Under the pieces are notes generated by a model. The model was not told where the DNA came from. It saw only the letters and a list, made by a program, of their open reading frames with translations, and did not search any database. From contig JAJFUS010000036.1 in NCBI GenBank assembly GCA_021372295.1, positions 1 to 57,918 on the forward strand: DNA of 57,918 bases, in the 5' to 3' direction. A program made the position numbers and the translations under genes. This DNA comes from a bacterium. Lineage in GTDB: Bacteria; Armatimonadota; UBA5829. Positions within the stretch are counted from its first letter, which is position 1, and the number at the start of each line of letters is the position of its first letter. Positions 1-8,072 of this stretch are shown one piece after another.

Positions 1-4
1 TACT

Positions 5-126
5 CGAAGTTTGGTTGCCCCTTAAGGGGCAACCAAACTTCGGAACGAGGGTCCAGGGGCCACTCGGCTCCTGGCGGGATCCAAGGGCAGCGCCTTTGGT
101 CGGGAGTCTGAGGGTGAAACCCTCAG
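5..126. repeat. Composite multi-hairpin repeat, copy A (left part outside window)
   Basis: Four inverted repeats stand in a row. First is a 38-bp perfect palindrome at 5-42 centred on CTTAAG. Next is a CCAGG...CCTGG hairpin at 53-74 (9-bp stem, one G-T), then a CCAAGG...CTTTGG hairpin at 81-99 (one G-T), then CTGAGGGT-gaa-ACCCTCAG at 108-126. Linkers such as GGTCCAGG and GGATCCAAGG recur in copies B and C. The hairpins that precede the palindrome in B and C would lie before base 1. The right end is 23 bp from the stop of the glycosyltransferase gene ending at 150, so on the transcribed strand it lies in that gene's 3' region. A transposase is not visible. Confidence 0.85.
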
Positions 127-149
127 ATAATCCCCGTAAGACTAAACTA

Positions 150-1319
150 TTATCCGACTTGGGCATATATTTGTTCCAGAGCCAGCGCGCTCGACTCCCA
201 CGAGTAGCGACCTATCACATGCGCCCGGCCTTCATGTCCAATTCTCTGGGCGTCACTTGGGTTGTCCAATAGACGCAACGCCTCGCGCACTGTTTCGTCC
301 GACCCTTCCGCGCATACGGTTCCCGGGCAGTCCCTGCCCAGCGTGCGCAGCGCAATCGGCGATGCAATTACAGGCAATTCCATTGCCATCGCTTCCAAAA
401 CCTTGTTCTGAATCCCGACCGCCACCAGCATCGGCACAACCGCAATCGCCGCCGAGTCCAGATAGACGCGAATATCATCGACATACCCCGTGACCTTAAC
501 GCCGGGCATCTCGGCCAGCTTCAACACGCCAGCCGGCGGACCGCTTCCGACAATCACAAACTCCGCGTCCGGGTGTTTCTCTCGAATACGCGGAAAACAC
601 TGCTCGGCGAACCATATAGCCGCCTGCGCGTTGGGATGATAACCCATCTTTCCACTGAAGACGATTCTCTTTGTCACGCGACAACCCCCGCCCGGCGCGA
701 AATATTCGGTATCCACTCCGTTTTCAATCACATCCACGGCAATATCCGGGTTCAACTCCAAAAGCTGGGCGCGCTCAGACTCAGTCGTAATCACAACTCG
801 TCCTAAGCGCTCCAGTATGCGAGGCTCGAACCGATGCAGCTTGAGGGCTTCCTCCATCATCACGAGTTTGGCAATCGGGTTTTTTCGCTCCACGGCCATC
901 TGCCGAAACAGACTGGTTAGGCAATCGACCGAATCGAAAACGACCGGAATATCGCCAACCTTCGCCGCGAAGTGAGCCGCGCGAAGATGCTCAATGTGAA
1001 CAACATCGAACCGGCGCTCTTTGACGACCCGCGATATGGTCGATGCCATCGCAGACGATCTGCAGAACGCCGAGCACATGGGCGTCGGGGTCGGCAGCGA
1101 CACCAGCGACTGCCACAAACCGCGCATCGTAGAGTGCGGCACTACATGGAGATCTTCGACAATACCCGGCAGCTCGTCCGCGCCCTCGACCTTGCGCCCC
1201 CCGAGCTCGCCCAGAGCCACCACTGTCACCTTGTGCCGCCTAGAGAGTTCCTTAATCAGATAGAACGGCCGCACCCGAATACGGGACGGCACGTACGGCG
1301 CAATAAAGAGTATGTTCAC
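150..1319 (-). CDS. GT4-family glycosyltransferase (Stp1-like, exosortase-locus type)
   Basis: A 389-residue GT-B fold glycosyltransferase, probably cytoplasmic, adding a sugar to a lipid-linked glycan. The N-terminal Rossmann half starts MNILFIAPYVPSRIR. The C-terminal donor-binding half has IVFSGKMGYHPN, a VTGYVDDIR strand and VLEAMAMELPVIASP, which correspond to the Glyco_trans_1_4/Stp1 group often found beside exosortases. Acceptor and donor cannot be read from sequence. The start is GTG, overlapping the previous gene's stop as GTGA, which indicates translational coupling. It is the last gene of the long locus; repeat copy A follows its stop. The family is clear, the substrate unknown. 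Confidence 0.85.
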   Translation of the reverse strand: MNILFIAPYVPSRIRVRPFYLIKELSRRHKVTVVALGELGGRKVEGADELPGIVEDLHVVPHSTMRGLWQSLVSLPTPTPMCSAFCRSSAMASTISRVVKERRFDVVHIEHLRAAHFAAKVGDIPVVFDSVDCLTSLFRQMAVERKNPIAKLVMMEEALKLHRFEPRILERLGRVVITTESERAQLLELNPDIAVDVIENGVDTEYFAPGGGCRVTKRIVFSGKMGYHPNAQAAIWFAEQCFPRIREKHPDAEFVIVGSGPPAGVLKLAEMPGVKVTGYVDDIRVYLDSAAIAVVPMLVAVGIQNKVLEAMAMELPVIASPIALRTLGRDCPGTVCAEGSDETVREALRLLDNPSDAQRIGHEGRAHVIGRYSWESSALALEQIYAQVG

Positions 1320-2533
1320 GACCCACCACCTGCCAGTTCGTCATATACTGAGAGCAGCCTCTCGCCCACTTTTTCCCACGAATACAACTCGCATATTAAA
1401 GCGCGGCCGCTGCGCCCGATCTTGTCGGCAAGCTCCGGTGATCCAAGCACATTCACCACTGCGCGCGCAAAGTCTTCCGGCGTATCGGCGATCATCAGGT
1501 GCTTTCCCGATTCCACTGCCAGCCCTTCGGCTCCTATGGATGTCGATACCACGGGCAGACCCATCGCCAGCGCGTTCAAAATCTTCACTCTCACCCCGCT
1601 GCCCGACCTCAGCGGCACGACGAACACGCCGCAGTCCTTCGACTCCCTGCGCGAGTCGCTGACATATCCCGTGACCCTGACTGACGGGTCGGATGCCAGC
1701 GCCCTGATCGACTCCACCGGCCGCTGTCCCGCAATAGTGACCGTGCAGCCAGGGATTTCGGCTTTTACCAACGGCAGAATCTCGCGGCAGAAATAAAGCA
1801 TGGAGTCGACATTCGGCGGCCAGTACATAGTGCCGATGGAGAGAATATTTTTCGAGCCTTGAGTCCGATCCACATGCTCGAAGTAATGCACATCCACACC
1901 GATGGGCACGCAGGCTGTATTCGCCGTGCCAGAGCAGAGCGTGTCGAGCGTGGATTTGTCCTCGTCACTCACGGTGAGCACACGATCCGCCCGGCGGCAC
2001 ACATCTATCTCGTAAGCGCGCAGTTTAGGCCACTCGAGCCCGGCGTACATGCGCGCAGGAGCCATTTCGGATGTGTCCGCAATCCGCTTGATAATCATGG
2101 ATTCCACGTTATGATTGTCCAACACCTTCCGATACCGGCCTGAAAAGTCCACAAACTGCGCCATTTGGAGGTGGTCTATATGTACCACATCGGGCTGAAA
2201 CTCGGCCACAATGCGATTAAATGCGTCCTGCATATCGCGCCGATAGTCGCGGTTCACAATGAATGACTTCCCAGTCACCATTGCCCGAGCCAGATCGCAG
2301 ACCTGCTGCAGCTTACCTCGTTTCAGGGGCACAATTTCGATCTCATCGCATACCGAGCGCAGCTTATCCAGGCAATCCATCTCTTCGTCGGACCGGACGT
2401 ATGCCAGCATGCGCACGTCATGCCCGGCCGCTAGAGCCTTTAGCGTGTAGTACGACTTGATCTTGCCTCCCGAGTCCAGCGGCAGTGGCAGCAGATGAGC
2501 CAGAAACAATATTTTGAGTCGCTTCTTCGGCAA
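1316..2533 (-). CDS. GT4-family glycosyltransferase (Stp1-like)
   Basis: A 405-residue retaining GT-B glycosyltransferase. The N-terminal motif PLPLDSGGKIKSYYTLKAL is characteristic of the sugar transferases associated with PEP-CTERM/exosortase loci. The donor half carries SIGTMYWPPNVDSM, RVTGYVSDSR and VPLRSGSGVRVKILNALAMG followed by LPVVSTSIGAEG. It overlaps the downstream glycosyltransferase by 4 bp and begins 12 bp after the EpsI gene. It resembles the products at 15573-16775 and 21220-22416 in these same motifs, so the locus has several related enzymes. Substrate unknown. Confidence 0.87.
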   Translation of the reverse strand: MPKKRLKILFLAHLLPLPLDSGGKIKSYYTLKALAAGHDVRMLAYVRSDEEMDCLDKLRSVCDEIEIVPLKRGKLQQVCDLARAMVTGKSFIVNRDYRRDMQDAFNRIVAEFQPDVVHIDHLQMAQFVDFSGRYRKVLDNHNVESMIIKRIADTSEMAPARMYAGLEWPKLRAYEIDVCRRADRVLTVSDEDKSTLDTLCSGTANTACVPIGVDVHYFEHVDRTQGSKNILSIGTMYWPPNVDSMLYFCREILPLVKAEIPGCTVTIAGQRPVESIRALASDPSVRVTGYVSDSRRESKDCGVFVVPLRSGSGVRVKILNALAMGLPVVSTSIGAEGLAVESGKHLMIADTPEDFARAVVNVLGSPELADKIGRSGRALICELYSWEKVGERLLSVYDELAGGGS

Positions 2534-2545
2534 AACAGCTATTTC

Positions 2546-3196
2546 CTAACTCTTAGCGGGAACGCTCAACACTTTCACAAGTGGGTCGGATATACTCCGG
2601 CAGAACCCTCTGATCGTGTCCATTGTCGCCTCGTCCGAGTCCAAAACCCGGCAGTTGACGCGAATAAATGTCCAGCCGTACTTGCGCGTCTGGAAACGAT
2701 CCATCGCCATCATATACTGCTGCTTCATATAGTTGGCCACGGTGCGGTCGCCCGAAGCGAACCAGTATACTATGATCTCTCTGGCGCCGTCCTTCTCGGC
2801 AATTACCTTCACCGCCTGCACGTTCTTGCCGTTGTATGGAAGAGTAGTGAAGCCGGTCTCGACAATCTTCCAGCCAGCAGCCGGATAACATGCCTCGGGG
2901 CGATGTATAAAATCGCGCCGGCCGTACTTGCGATAGACCACCAGCAAACCGGCGTCGTCGCCGTACTGGGTATTGACGTAAGACCGGCTCAGCACCGTAT
3001 CGGCGTTGAGCAAGTCCCTGACCTCTTTGGTCATTTCCATATCCTGCCCGTCCCACCGGCTTATCTTCTTAGGAAATGACGCCAGATCGGGCGAGAAAAG
3101 CACCTGGGTGGGTTTCTCGCGCATCCAGTATGTCGCGATCACGGCCACTATGAGTATGCCAAAAACTAATGCGTAGTTCGGCGAGCGTTTAGCCAT
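2546..3196 (-). CDS. epsI: EpsI domain protein (exosortase-associated)
   Basis: A 216-residue protein with one N-terminal membrane segment (about residues 9-24) and an extracytoplasmic EpsI domain. The family hallmark HRPEACYPAAGW is at 98-109, with His98 and Cys103. EpsI is encoded next to or fused with exosortases in exopolysaccharide loci and is needed for polymer production in Methylobacillus; its biochemistry is unresolved. The ATG lies inside the end of the exosortase gene, giving a 31-bp overlap in a different frame, so the two are coupled. The separate-gene arrangement, rather than an exosortase-EpsI fusion, is clear here. Confidence 0.9.
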   Translation of the reverse strand: MAKRSPNYALVFGILIVAVIATYWMREKPTQVLFSPDLASFPKKISRWDGQDMEMTKEVRDLLNADTVLSRSYVNTQYGDDAGLLVVYRKYGRRDFIHRPEACYPAAGWKIVETGFTTLPYNGKNVQAVKVIAEKDGAREIIVYWFASGDRTVANYMKQQYMMAMDRFQTRKYGWTFIRVNCRVLDSDEATMDTIRGFCRSISDPLVKVLSVPAKS

Positions 3197-4059
3197 TCAA
3201 ACCCCCTGCTGATAGCAAACAACAGCAATATAGCCACGACAAACAATATCGGGCTCGACCAGTCATGGTAAATGTTGATCGCCGCGTCCCCTCCGACCCA
3301 GTAACCGACGAGCGCGATTGTCGTGATGCGCACCACGTTCGCCGCCAGCGCGATAGGCAGCGACAGACCAAACAGAATCCACCTAAACTTTGCGGGCAGA
3401 TCGGTTATATATGCGAACACCGCGCTTACTCCCACCAGCGCGACCAGTGAGCTCATCCCGCTGCATGCCGCCGCCACCTCGAAGTCGAACCCCGGCACCG
3501 ACATATTCACCCCATTTCGCACGACTTCAATGCCCAGCGCACCCAAAAGATGAGCAGTGGATGCGCTGGCCCACAGTTGCATCGGAAAGCCGACCATATC
3601 AGTGATGCCTTCGGGCAATGGAACCATAAACGCCGTATATGCCAGCGGGAACCACATAATGCGTGTAAACGACCTCCCGCGAAGATACAGACAGCACCCC
3701 ACAAGGCACGCGATAATGGAACCCGCCGACAGCACCGCGACATCCAGCAATGTTCCCGCGAAGTGCGTCAGCATCGCCATAACGATCAGCGCCAGCCCCC
3801 ATCGCGACGCATCGCGCTTCGTATCTTTTGCCGTCTTCCACTGCTTCCAGATAAAGTACCCCGAGACAAACGGCACCAGATACGCAAGTGAATACTGAGT
3901 ATCCTTCTCCCACCGTTCCCACATATAGCTGAACGTCGGGGCATAAAGCGCTGCAAACGCCGCCGTAATCGCTGCCAACCAGATAACTTTCAGTTTGCCT
4001 CCACCGACCGTTTTGCCTGCCTGCCGGGTCTTAGCGGATTCGGTTTGAATATCGGTCAT
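3166..4059 (-). CDS. Exosortase (EpsH/Xrt family transpeptidase-like membrane protein)
   Basis: A 297-residue polytopic membrane protein with the exosortase triad: Cys199 in AAACSGMSS, Arg244 in NVVRI and His265 in NIYHDWSS. About eight hydrophobic segments precede and include these. Exosortases are thought to process proteins with C-terminal PEP-CTERM sorting signals, coupled to exopolysaccharide export. No protein in this window ends in a recognisable Pro-Glu-Pro, helix and basic-cluster signal, so its substrates must lie elsewhere. The ATG follows directly on the TAG of the upstream GT2 gene with no gap, and the 3' end overlaps epsI. Subtype not assigned. Confidence 0.92.
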   Translation of the reverse strand: MTDIQTESAKTRQAGKTVGGGKLKVIWLAAITAAFAALYAPTFSYMWERWEKDTQYSLAYLVPFVSGYFIWKQWKTAKDTKRDASRWGLALIVMAMLTHFAGTLLDVAVLSAGSIIACLVGCCLYLRGRSFTRIMWFPLAYTAFMVPLPEGITDMVGFPMQLWASASTAHLLGALGIEVVRNGVNMSVPGFDFEVAAACSGMSSLVALVGVSAVFAYITDLPAKFRWILFGLSLPIALAANVVRITTIALVGYWVGGDAAINIYHDWSSPILFVVAILLLFAISRGFEWLNARRTTH

Positions 4060-5007
4060 CTACTGCTCCTGTCGCTGCGTGGTCGAACTCTTCACTATAT
4101 ACAGCGGCCTGTTTTTGACTTCTTCGTATATGCGCCCGATGTACTCGCCCATAATGCCCAGAATAATAAGCTGTATCCCGCCGAGGAACGCAACCGCCAC
4201 CAGCAGCGATACCCATCCCGGCACTACGTACGCTCCGATGAGTTTCTCGACGATAGCCCATATACCTCCCACAAACGCCAGCCCCGCGATCCAGAACCCG
4301 GCGTTGAGAGCGATCCTCAAGGGAAACATCGAGAAGCTCAATACCCCGTCCGTCGCCAGTTTGAGCATTTTAGAGAGCGGGTATTTCGTATCTCCCGCGA
4401 AGCGAGCCGCGCGCTTGTACTTCACGCCGGTCTGCTTGAACCCGATCCACGAGAACAGACCTCTAACATAGCGGTTCTTCTCACGAAGAGCGCGAAACGC
4501 ATCCAGCGCCGCTCGATCCACCAGTCTGAAATCGCCCACATCCACCGGCACATCGAGATCTGTGACCTTCCTGAGCATGCGATAAAACGCAGTCGCGGTC
4601 GTGCGCTTAAACCAAGTTTCGCCCTCGCGTTCCTCGCGCACGCCATAGACTATGTCGTAGCCTTCTTTCCACTTCCCGATCATTTCAAGGACGACCTCAG
4701 GCGGGTCCTGCAGATCGGCATCCATTATAATTATGGCTTTACCGGAAGCGAAGTCCATACCGGCTGTGATGGCGATTTGATGGCCGTAGTTGCGCGAGAG
4801 TTCCACATACTTGAACCGAGGGTCGGCCTCTGCGATCTCGCGCATCATGTCCAGGCTGCCGTCACGGCTGCCGTCGTCCACAAAGATCACTTCGGCCTGG
4901 CCGTCCAACGTGTCGATAAAATCCGCGACGCGGCGGGCAAGTTCCTGAAGAGTCGCCTCTTCGTTATATATCGGGATTACAAAACTGTATCGAACTTCGC
5001 TTTCCAT
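4060..5007 (-). CDS. GT2 polyprenyl-phosphate glycosyltransferase (DPM1/GtrB-like)
   Basis: A 315-residue protein: a GT-A catalytic domain followed by two C-terminal membrane helices (about 225-250 and 265-290). Visible motifs are IPIYNEEATL, VDDGSRDGS (43-51) and the DADLQDPPE metal/nucleotide motif (96-104). This layout fits enzymes that move a sugar from a nucleotide donor to undecaprenyl phosphate for use outside the membrane. That would supply the membrane protein encoded just upstream. A longer open frame exists, but residues before MESEVRYSF overlap the upstream gene and lack homology-like character. The ATG at 5007 sits 2 bp after that gene's TAA and has GAGAA upstream. Confidence 0.88.
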   Translation of the reverse strand: MESEVRYSFVIPIYNEEATLQELARRVADFIDTLDGQAEVIFVDDGSRDGSLDMMREIAEADPRFKYVELSRNYGHQIAITAGMDFASGKAIIIMDADLQDPPEVVLEMIGKWKEGYDIVYGVREEREGETWFKRTTATAFYRMLRKVTDLDVPVDVGDFRLVDRAALDAFRALREKNRYVRGLFSWIGFKQTGVKYKRAARFAGDTKYPLSKMLKLATDGVLSFSMFPLRIALNAGFWIAGLAFVGGIWAIVEKLIGAYVVPGWVSLLVAVAFLGGIQLIILGIMGEYIGRIYEEVKNRPLYIVKSSTTQRQEQ

Positions 5008-5009
5008 AA

Positions 5010-6488
5010 TTATTCTCTTTTTATCTCGTAGAGCCAAAAGTCCTCGCCCACCATAACGCTGCCGCCAAATGTCTTGACCAGTCTCGCGTCCAGCCTCCCA
5101 GCGCAAGAATCCGGCAGTTGATACGATGTCGCCAGGAGCATCTTCTTTCCGGCTCGCGAGGATACCTTCTCCACCCGCCCGCACAGCAAGTCCATGGATA
5201 TAGGCCAAGAGCGCTTTTTATCGTAGATAATATATGTGCCGAACCGGCCGGACGCCGGGTAATAGACCGGCCTGTCCAGGTATCCTGAGATGGAAGTCGC
5301 CGCGAAGTCCGAATCGCCCGCAATGACGATGTCCTTCGGGTAGTTGTCCCGCACATATTGGGCGACCAACTTCCCCGTGGCATACGGCCGCCTGATGTCG
5401 TTGATTTCCCATTTCATTCCGTAGACCACATAGAAAGCCAGCACACAGACCACAAACGCCGGCCCCATGCGTTTGCACCACAACGACGCCCGTTCCAGAA
5501 GTCGCGGGCGCAGCGGCTCGTCCTCATAGCTTTGAAATATCCACAGGCATGCAATGAAATACTCGAACATCATTCCTTTGTGCCAAAATGCCACGGTGCT
5601 GAACTTCACGTAATAAAACGCCGCCAGTATGAACACGAACGCGCAAAACATCAGAAATGCCACGCGACGCCGTGCGAACCACAGCATTATAAACACGAAA
5701 GCCGCTAAGTTGATTGCCACGTAAAACGCCGGGTTCAGGAAATTGAGATCGAAAGACAAACTATACAGCACATGCATGAACTGCGACAGGCTCGGCGCGA
5801 TATTCCAGGTCGAATGACATCCCGAATCCGGCGGCGGCATGGTGACGAGCGCCGACCAGATAATTCCCAGGGCTATCAGCGCCGCCGCCGCGATAGTCGC
5901 AGCCCTGCCATTAGACCACTTGATGCCCCGGCACCTGTCATATATCCACGAGACGGCCAGCGCAAATGCCAGCGCTACCGACATAAACCAGCCGTAAGTG
6001 TCGGCAATGGCGAGCATGCACAGCATTGCTGCAGGCAGTATCAAGCGTGTGCGGCGAAGATGATAAAGCGCGCAGAACCCAAAGAGAAGCATCACGCATA
6101 ATGAATAGCCTCGCACCAACACCGCGTACTGATAAAACGGATAAAACCCGAACGAGTATAACAACCGCCAGAGCCTGGGCATCGGCGAAAACCGTGTAAT
6201 CAGATATACGGACGCACTCGCCAACAGCAGATGCAGTATCTGCATTGTCTCCAGGCTGCTCGTAATACGTGTAAGGGCATATATGATCAGCTGCCATCCC
6301 GGCGCGTGACCTTCATAGCGGATATTCCACATGAGCTGCGAGAGACTGTGGCTGGCCCGTCCGATCATCCACGGGCCGAACTCATCGCACCAGAGCTCGT
6401 GGCGCATCGCTATAAGCCCCGCGCCCACAAGGAACGCCAGAGTCACTATCGCCGAGAACCATCGGTCATTACTTCTGAGCTTGCCCAC
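5010..6488 (-). CDS. Polytopic membrane glycosyltransferase, GT-C type (ArnT/PMT-like)
   Basis: About 492 residues, with roughly ten hydrophobic helices and a soluble C-terminal domain of about 130 residues. The first extracytoplasmic loop carries HELWCDEFGPW, like the acidic DE pair of GT-C enzymes that take sugars from polyprenyl phosphate. The adjacent polyprenyl-phosphate GT2 could provide that donor. The GTG at 6488 is preferred: an AAGGCGG stretch lies upstream and it begins 5 bp after the previous stop. The longer open frame to 6569 would overlap that gene. A specific sugar cannot be named; the GT-C assignment rests on topology and the loop motif. Confidence 0.72.
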   Translation of the reverse strand: MGKLRSNDRWFSAIVTLAFLVGAGLIAMRHELWCDEFGPWMIGRASHSLSQLMWNIRYEGHAPGWQLIIYALTRITSSLETMQILHLLLASASVYLITRFSPMPRLWRLLYSFGFYPFYQYAVLVRGYSLCVMLLFGFCALYHLRRTRLILPAAMLCMLAIADTYGWFMSVALAFALAVSWIYDRCRGIKWSNGRAATIAAAALIALGIIWSALVTMPPPDSGCHSTWNIAPSLSQFMHVLYSLSFDLNFLNPAFYVAINLAAFVFIMLWFARRRVAFLMFCAFVFILAAFYYVKFSTVAFWHKGMMFEYFIACLWIFQSYEDEPLRPRLLERASLWCKRMGPAFVVCVLAFYVVYGMKWEINDIRRPYATGKLVAQYVRDNYPKDIVIAGDSDFAATSISGYLDRPVYYPASGRFGTYIIYDKKRSWPISMDLLCGRVEKVSSRAGKKMLLATSYQLPDSCAGRLDARLVKTFGGSVMVGEDFWLYEIKRE

Positions 6489-6493
6489 GTCCG

Positions 6494-8029
6494 TCAGGCC
6501 GCCTTTCCGCGAGTATTGCGGTCGGGGAAAATCAGATATCCGGCATACGCGCACAAAAGCACAAAACACACGTCCATAAGCAAATTGCAGAGGAATAAAT
6601 GCTTTATAATGTCCCGCTCGGCTTCTCCCACCAATACCAGCAAAAATTGCAGCGCAGCGCCGAATAATGCCGTAATATGCAGTGCCGTAATGGCCCGCTG
6701 GCGTTCGGTTTTGTCGAATTTGAGCCGTTTACAGACGATTACGACCAGGTTTGCGACGAAAAAGACCATCAAAAACGCGAGATTTTTTGGCGCGAGTCGG
6801 TCTTTAAGGTTGCTCCAGAGGTCAAATGTCTGGCTTCTGAACCGGCTTGGGATTACGTATTTATAGCCCGATCCTCGATTGACCTGTTCGCGGATATCGT
6901 GACCGAGCTGCGCGTAATCCACGGTTGAGGTATCGACTGTTCCACTCTCGAAGTTGCCTAGATGCGGCGCGCGCATTACGAATACGCTCTTTGCGCCCCG
7001 GCGTGCCAGATCCAGAAAGCGAGTCGGGTGCTTGGCGTAGAATCTGATTATGCCCTTGTTTCCGACGCGCTTGAGTATATCCATGCGAATATTCTCGTCT
7101 ATGCCGGGCGACCACGCAAACGTGCCCTGATACTTCATATAGCTCTTATCCAGGCCCAAATCGTTCAGGTCGCTGATGGGGTTCTTGGAATGACGGAGGA
7201 TTTCGTTGAATGTCATGTTGTAAACATTATTCGTGCTGATGCCCGGCACGAACTTGTACGACCACCAGAACCCGGCCAAGATTATGACCGTAATTGCCGA
7301 GAGCATCATGCCGAGACGGCGGAATTTGGGCAGCGAGCCCTTGCTGGCAAGAGATGTGAAACGTGAGATATAAAACCCGAGCCCGACCAGTAATATGGTC
7401 GAGGGGACATTCCCAACCTTGGCCGTTGCTGCGAGGAGGGTTGCGATGAAGAACCATATCAGAAGCCGACGATACGTGACATCATCGTGCTTCGGCGAGC
7501 AAATCATGTAAGTTAGAAGTCCGATCGCAAGTGTCATGAAGATCAGTGTTGCCGATTCCGTATAAAGCGAGTTGAAGTATGAGACATATCCTACGTCAGA
7601 GAAAAGCGCCAAGAGCAGAATATAGAACAATACTCTCTGCGGCACGCGCCAGTGGGATGTGGCCAGCACTATAAATACAAATCCGAGCAGATATATTCCC
7701 GACTGCACTATGCCCAGGATTACCACGTCGAACGAGCTGCCCCTCGATATTAAAGCGGATGCGGCGAGGGATATTCCGGCAGGCAGCAGTTCGGAGGTCG
7801 GGAACATCTTGATGCGCAGAAGCCGGCCGTCCCAGTCGTAATGACGGTTCCAGGTGAGCATGTCGTTCTCATAACCGGCCGGATACTTCAAGCCGTACGA
7901 TTCCAGTATGCGCCAGAAGTCACCATTATCGTTTTGCCCAACCAGAGGGCTGCACGCCAACTGGTAAACGAGCGAAAACGCCATTACAAGCAAAAACAAC
8001 CAGCCGACAAGCCCAATTCTTTTTATCAC
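6494..8029 (-). CDS. Polytopic membrane protein, possible WsfD-type glycan hexosyltransferase
   Basis: A 511-residue integral membrane protein with about ten to twelve hydrophobic helices. A short extracytoplasmic segment after the first helix contains the acidic stretch GQNDNGDFWRIL, reminiscent of WsfD-like and other GT-C glycan transferases. A hydrophilic loop of about 120 residues sits in the C-terminal half. The GTG start at 8029 follows the secreted glycoside-hydrolase-like gene by about 43 bp, and its TGA is 5 bp before the next start. I recognise the general class (membrane protein of a glycan locus) but not a proven function; a polymerase or flippase role is not excluded. Confidence 0.6.
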   Translation of the reverse strand: MIKRIGLVGWLFLLVMAFSLVYQLACSPLVGQNDNGDFWRILESYGLKYPAGYENDMLTWNRHYDWDGRLLRIKMFPTSELLPAGISLAASALISRGSSFDVVILGIVQSGIYLLGFVFIVLATSHWRVPQRVLFYILLLALFSDVGYVSYFNSLYTESATLIFMTLAIGLLTYMICSPKHDDVTYRRLLIWFFIATLLAATAKVGNVPSTILLVGLGFYISRFTSLASKGSLPKFRRLGMMLSAITVIILAGFWWSYKFVPGISTNNVYNMTFNEILRHSKNPISDLNDLGLDKSYMKYQGTFAWSPGIDENIRMDILKRVGNKGIIRFYAKHPTRFLDLARRGAKSVFVMRAPHLGNFESGTVDTSTVDYAQLGHDIREQVNRGSGYKYVIPSRFRSQTFDLWSNLKDRLAPKNLAFLMVFFVANLVVIVCKRLKFDKTERQRAITALHITALFGAALQFLLVLVGEAERDIIKHLFLCNLLMDVCFVLLCAYAGYLIFPDRNTRGKAA

Positions 8030-8072
8030 CCGTTGTTCGACCTCCGTGTCTTTTATTTAAGCGCACAAGATC

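Noticed and set aside
972..1796. Long plus-strand open frame opposite the first two glycosyltransferase genes
   Set aside because: It is antisense to two clear genes, low in hydrophobic order and rich in Arg, His, Ser and Pro; no motif. It is a shadow of codon bias.
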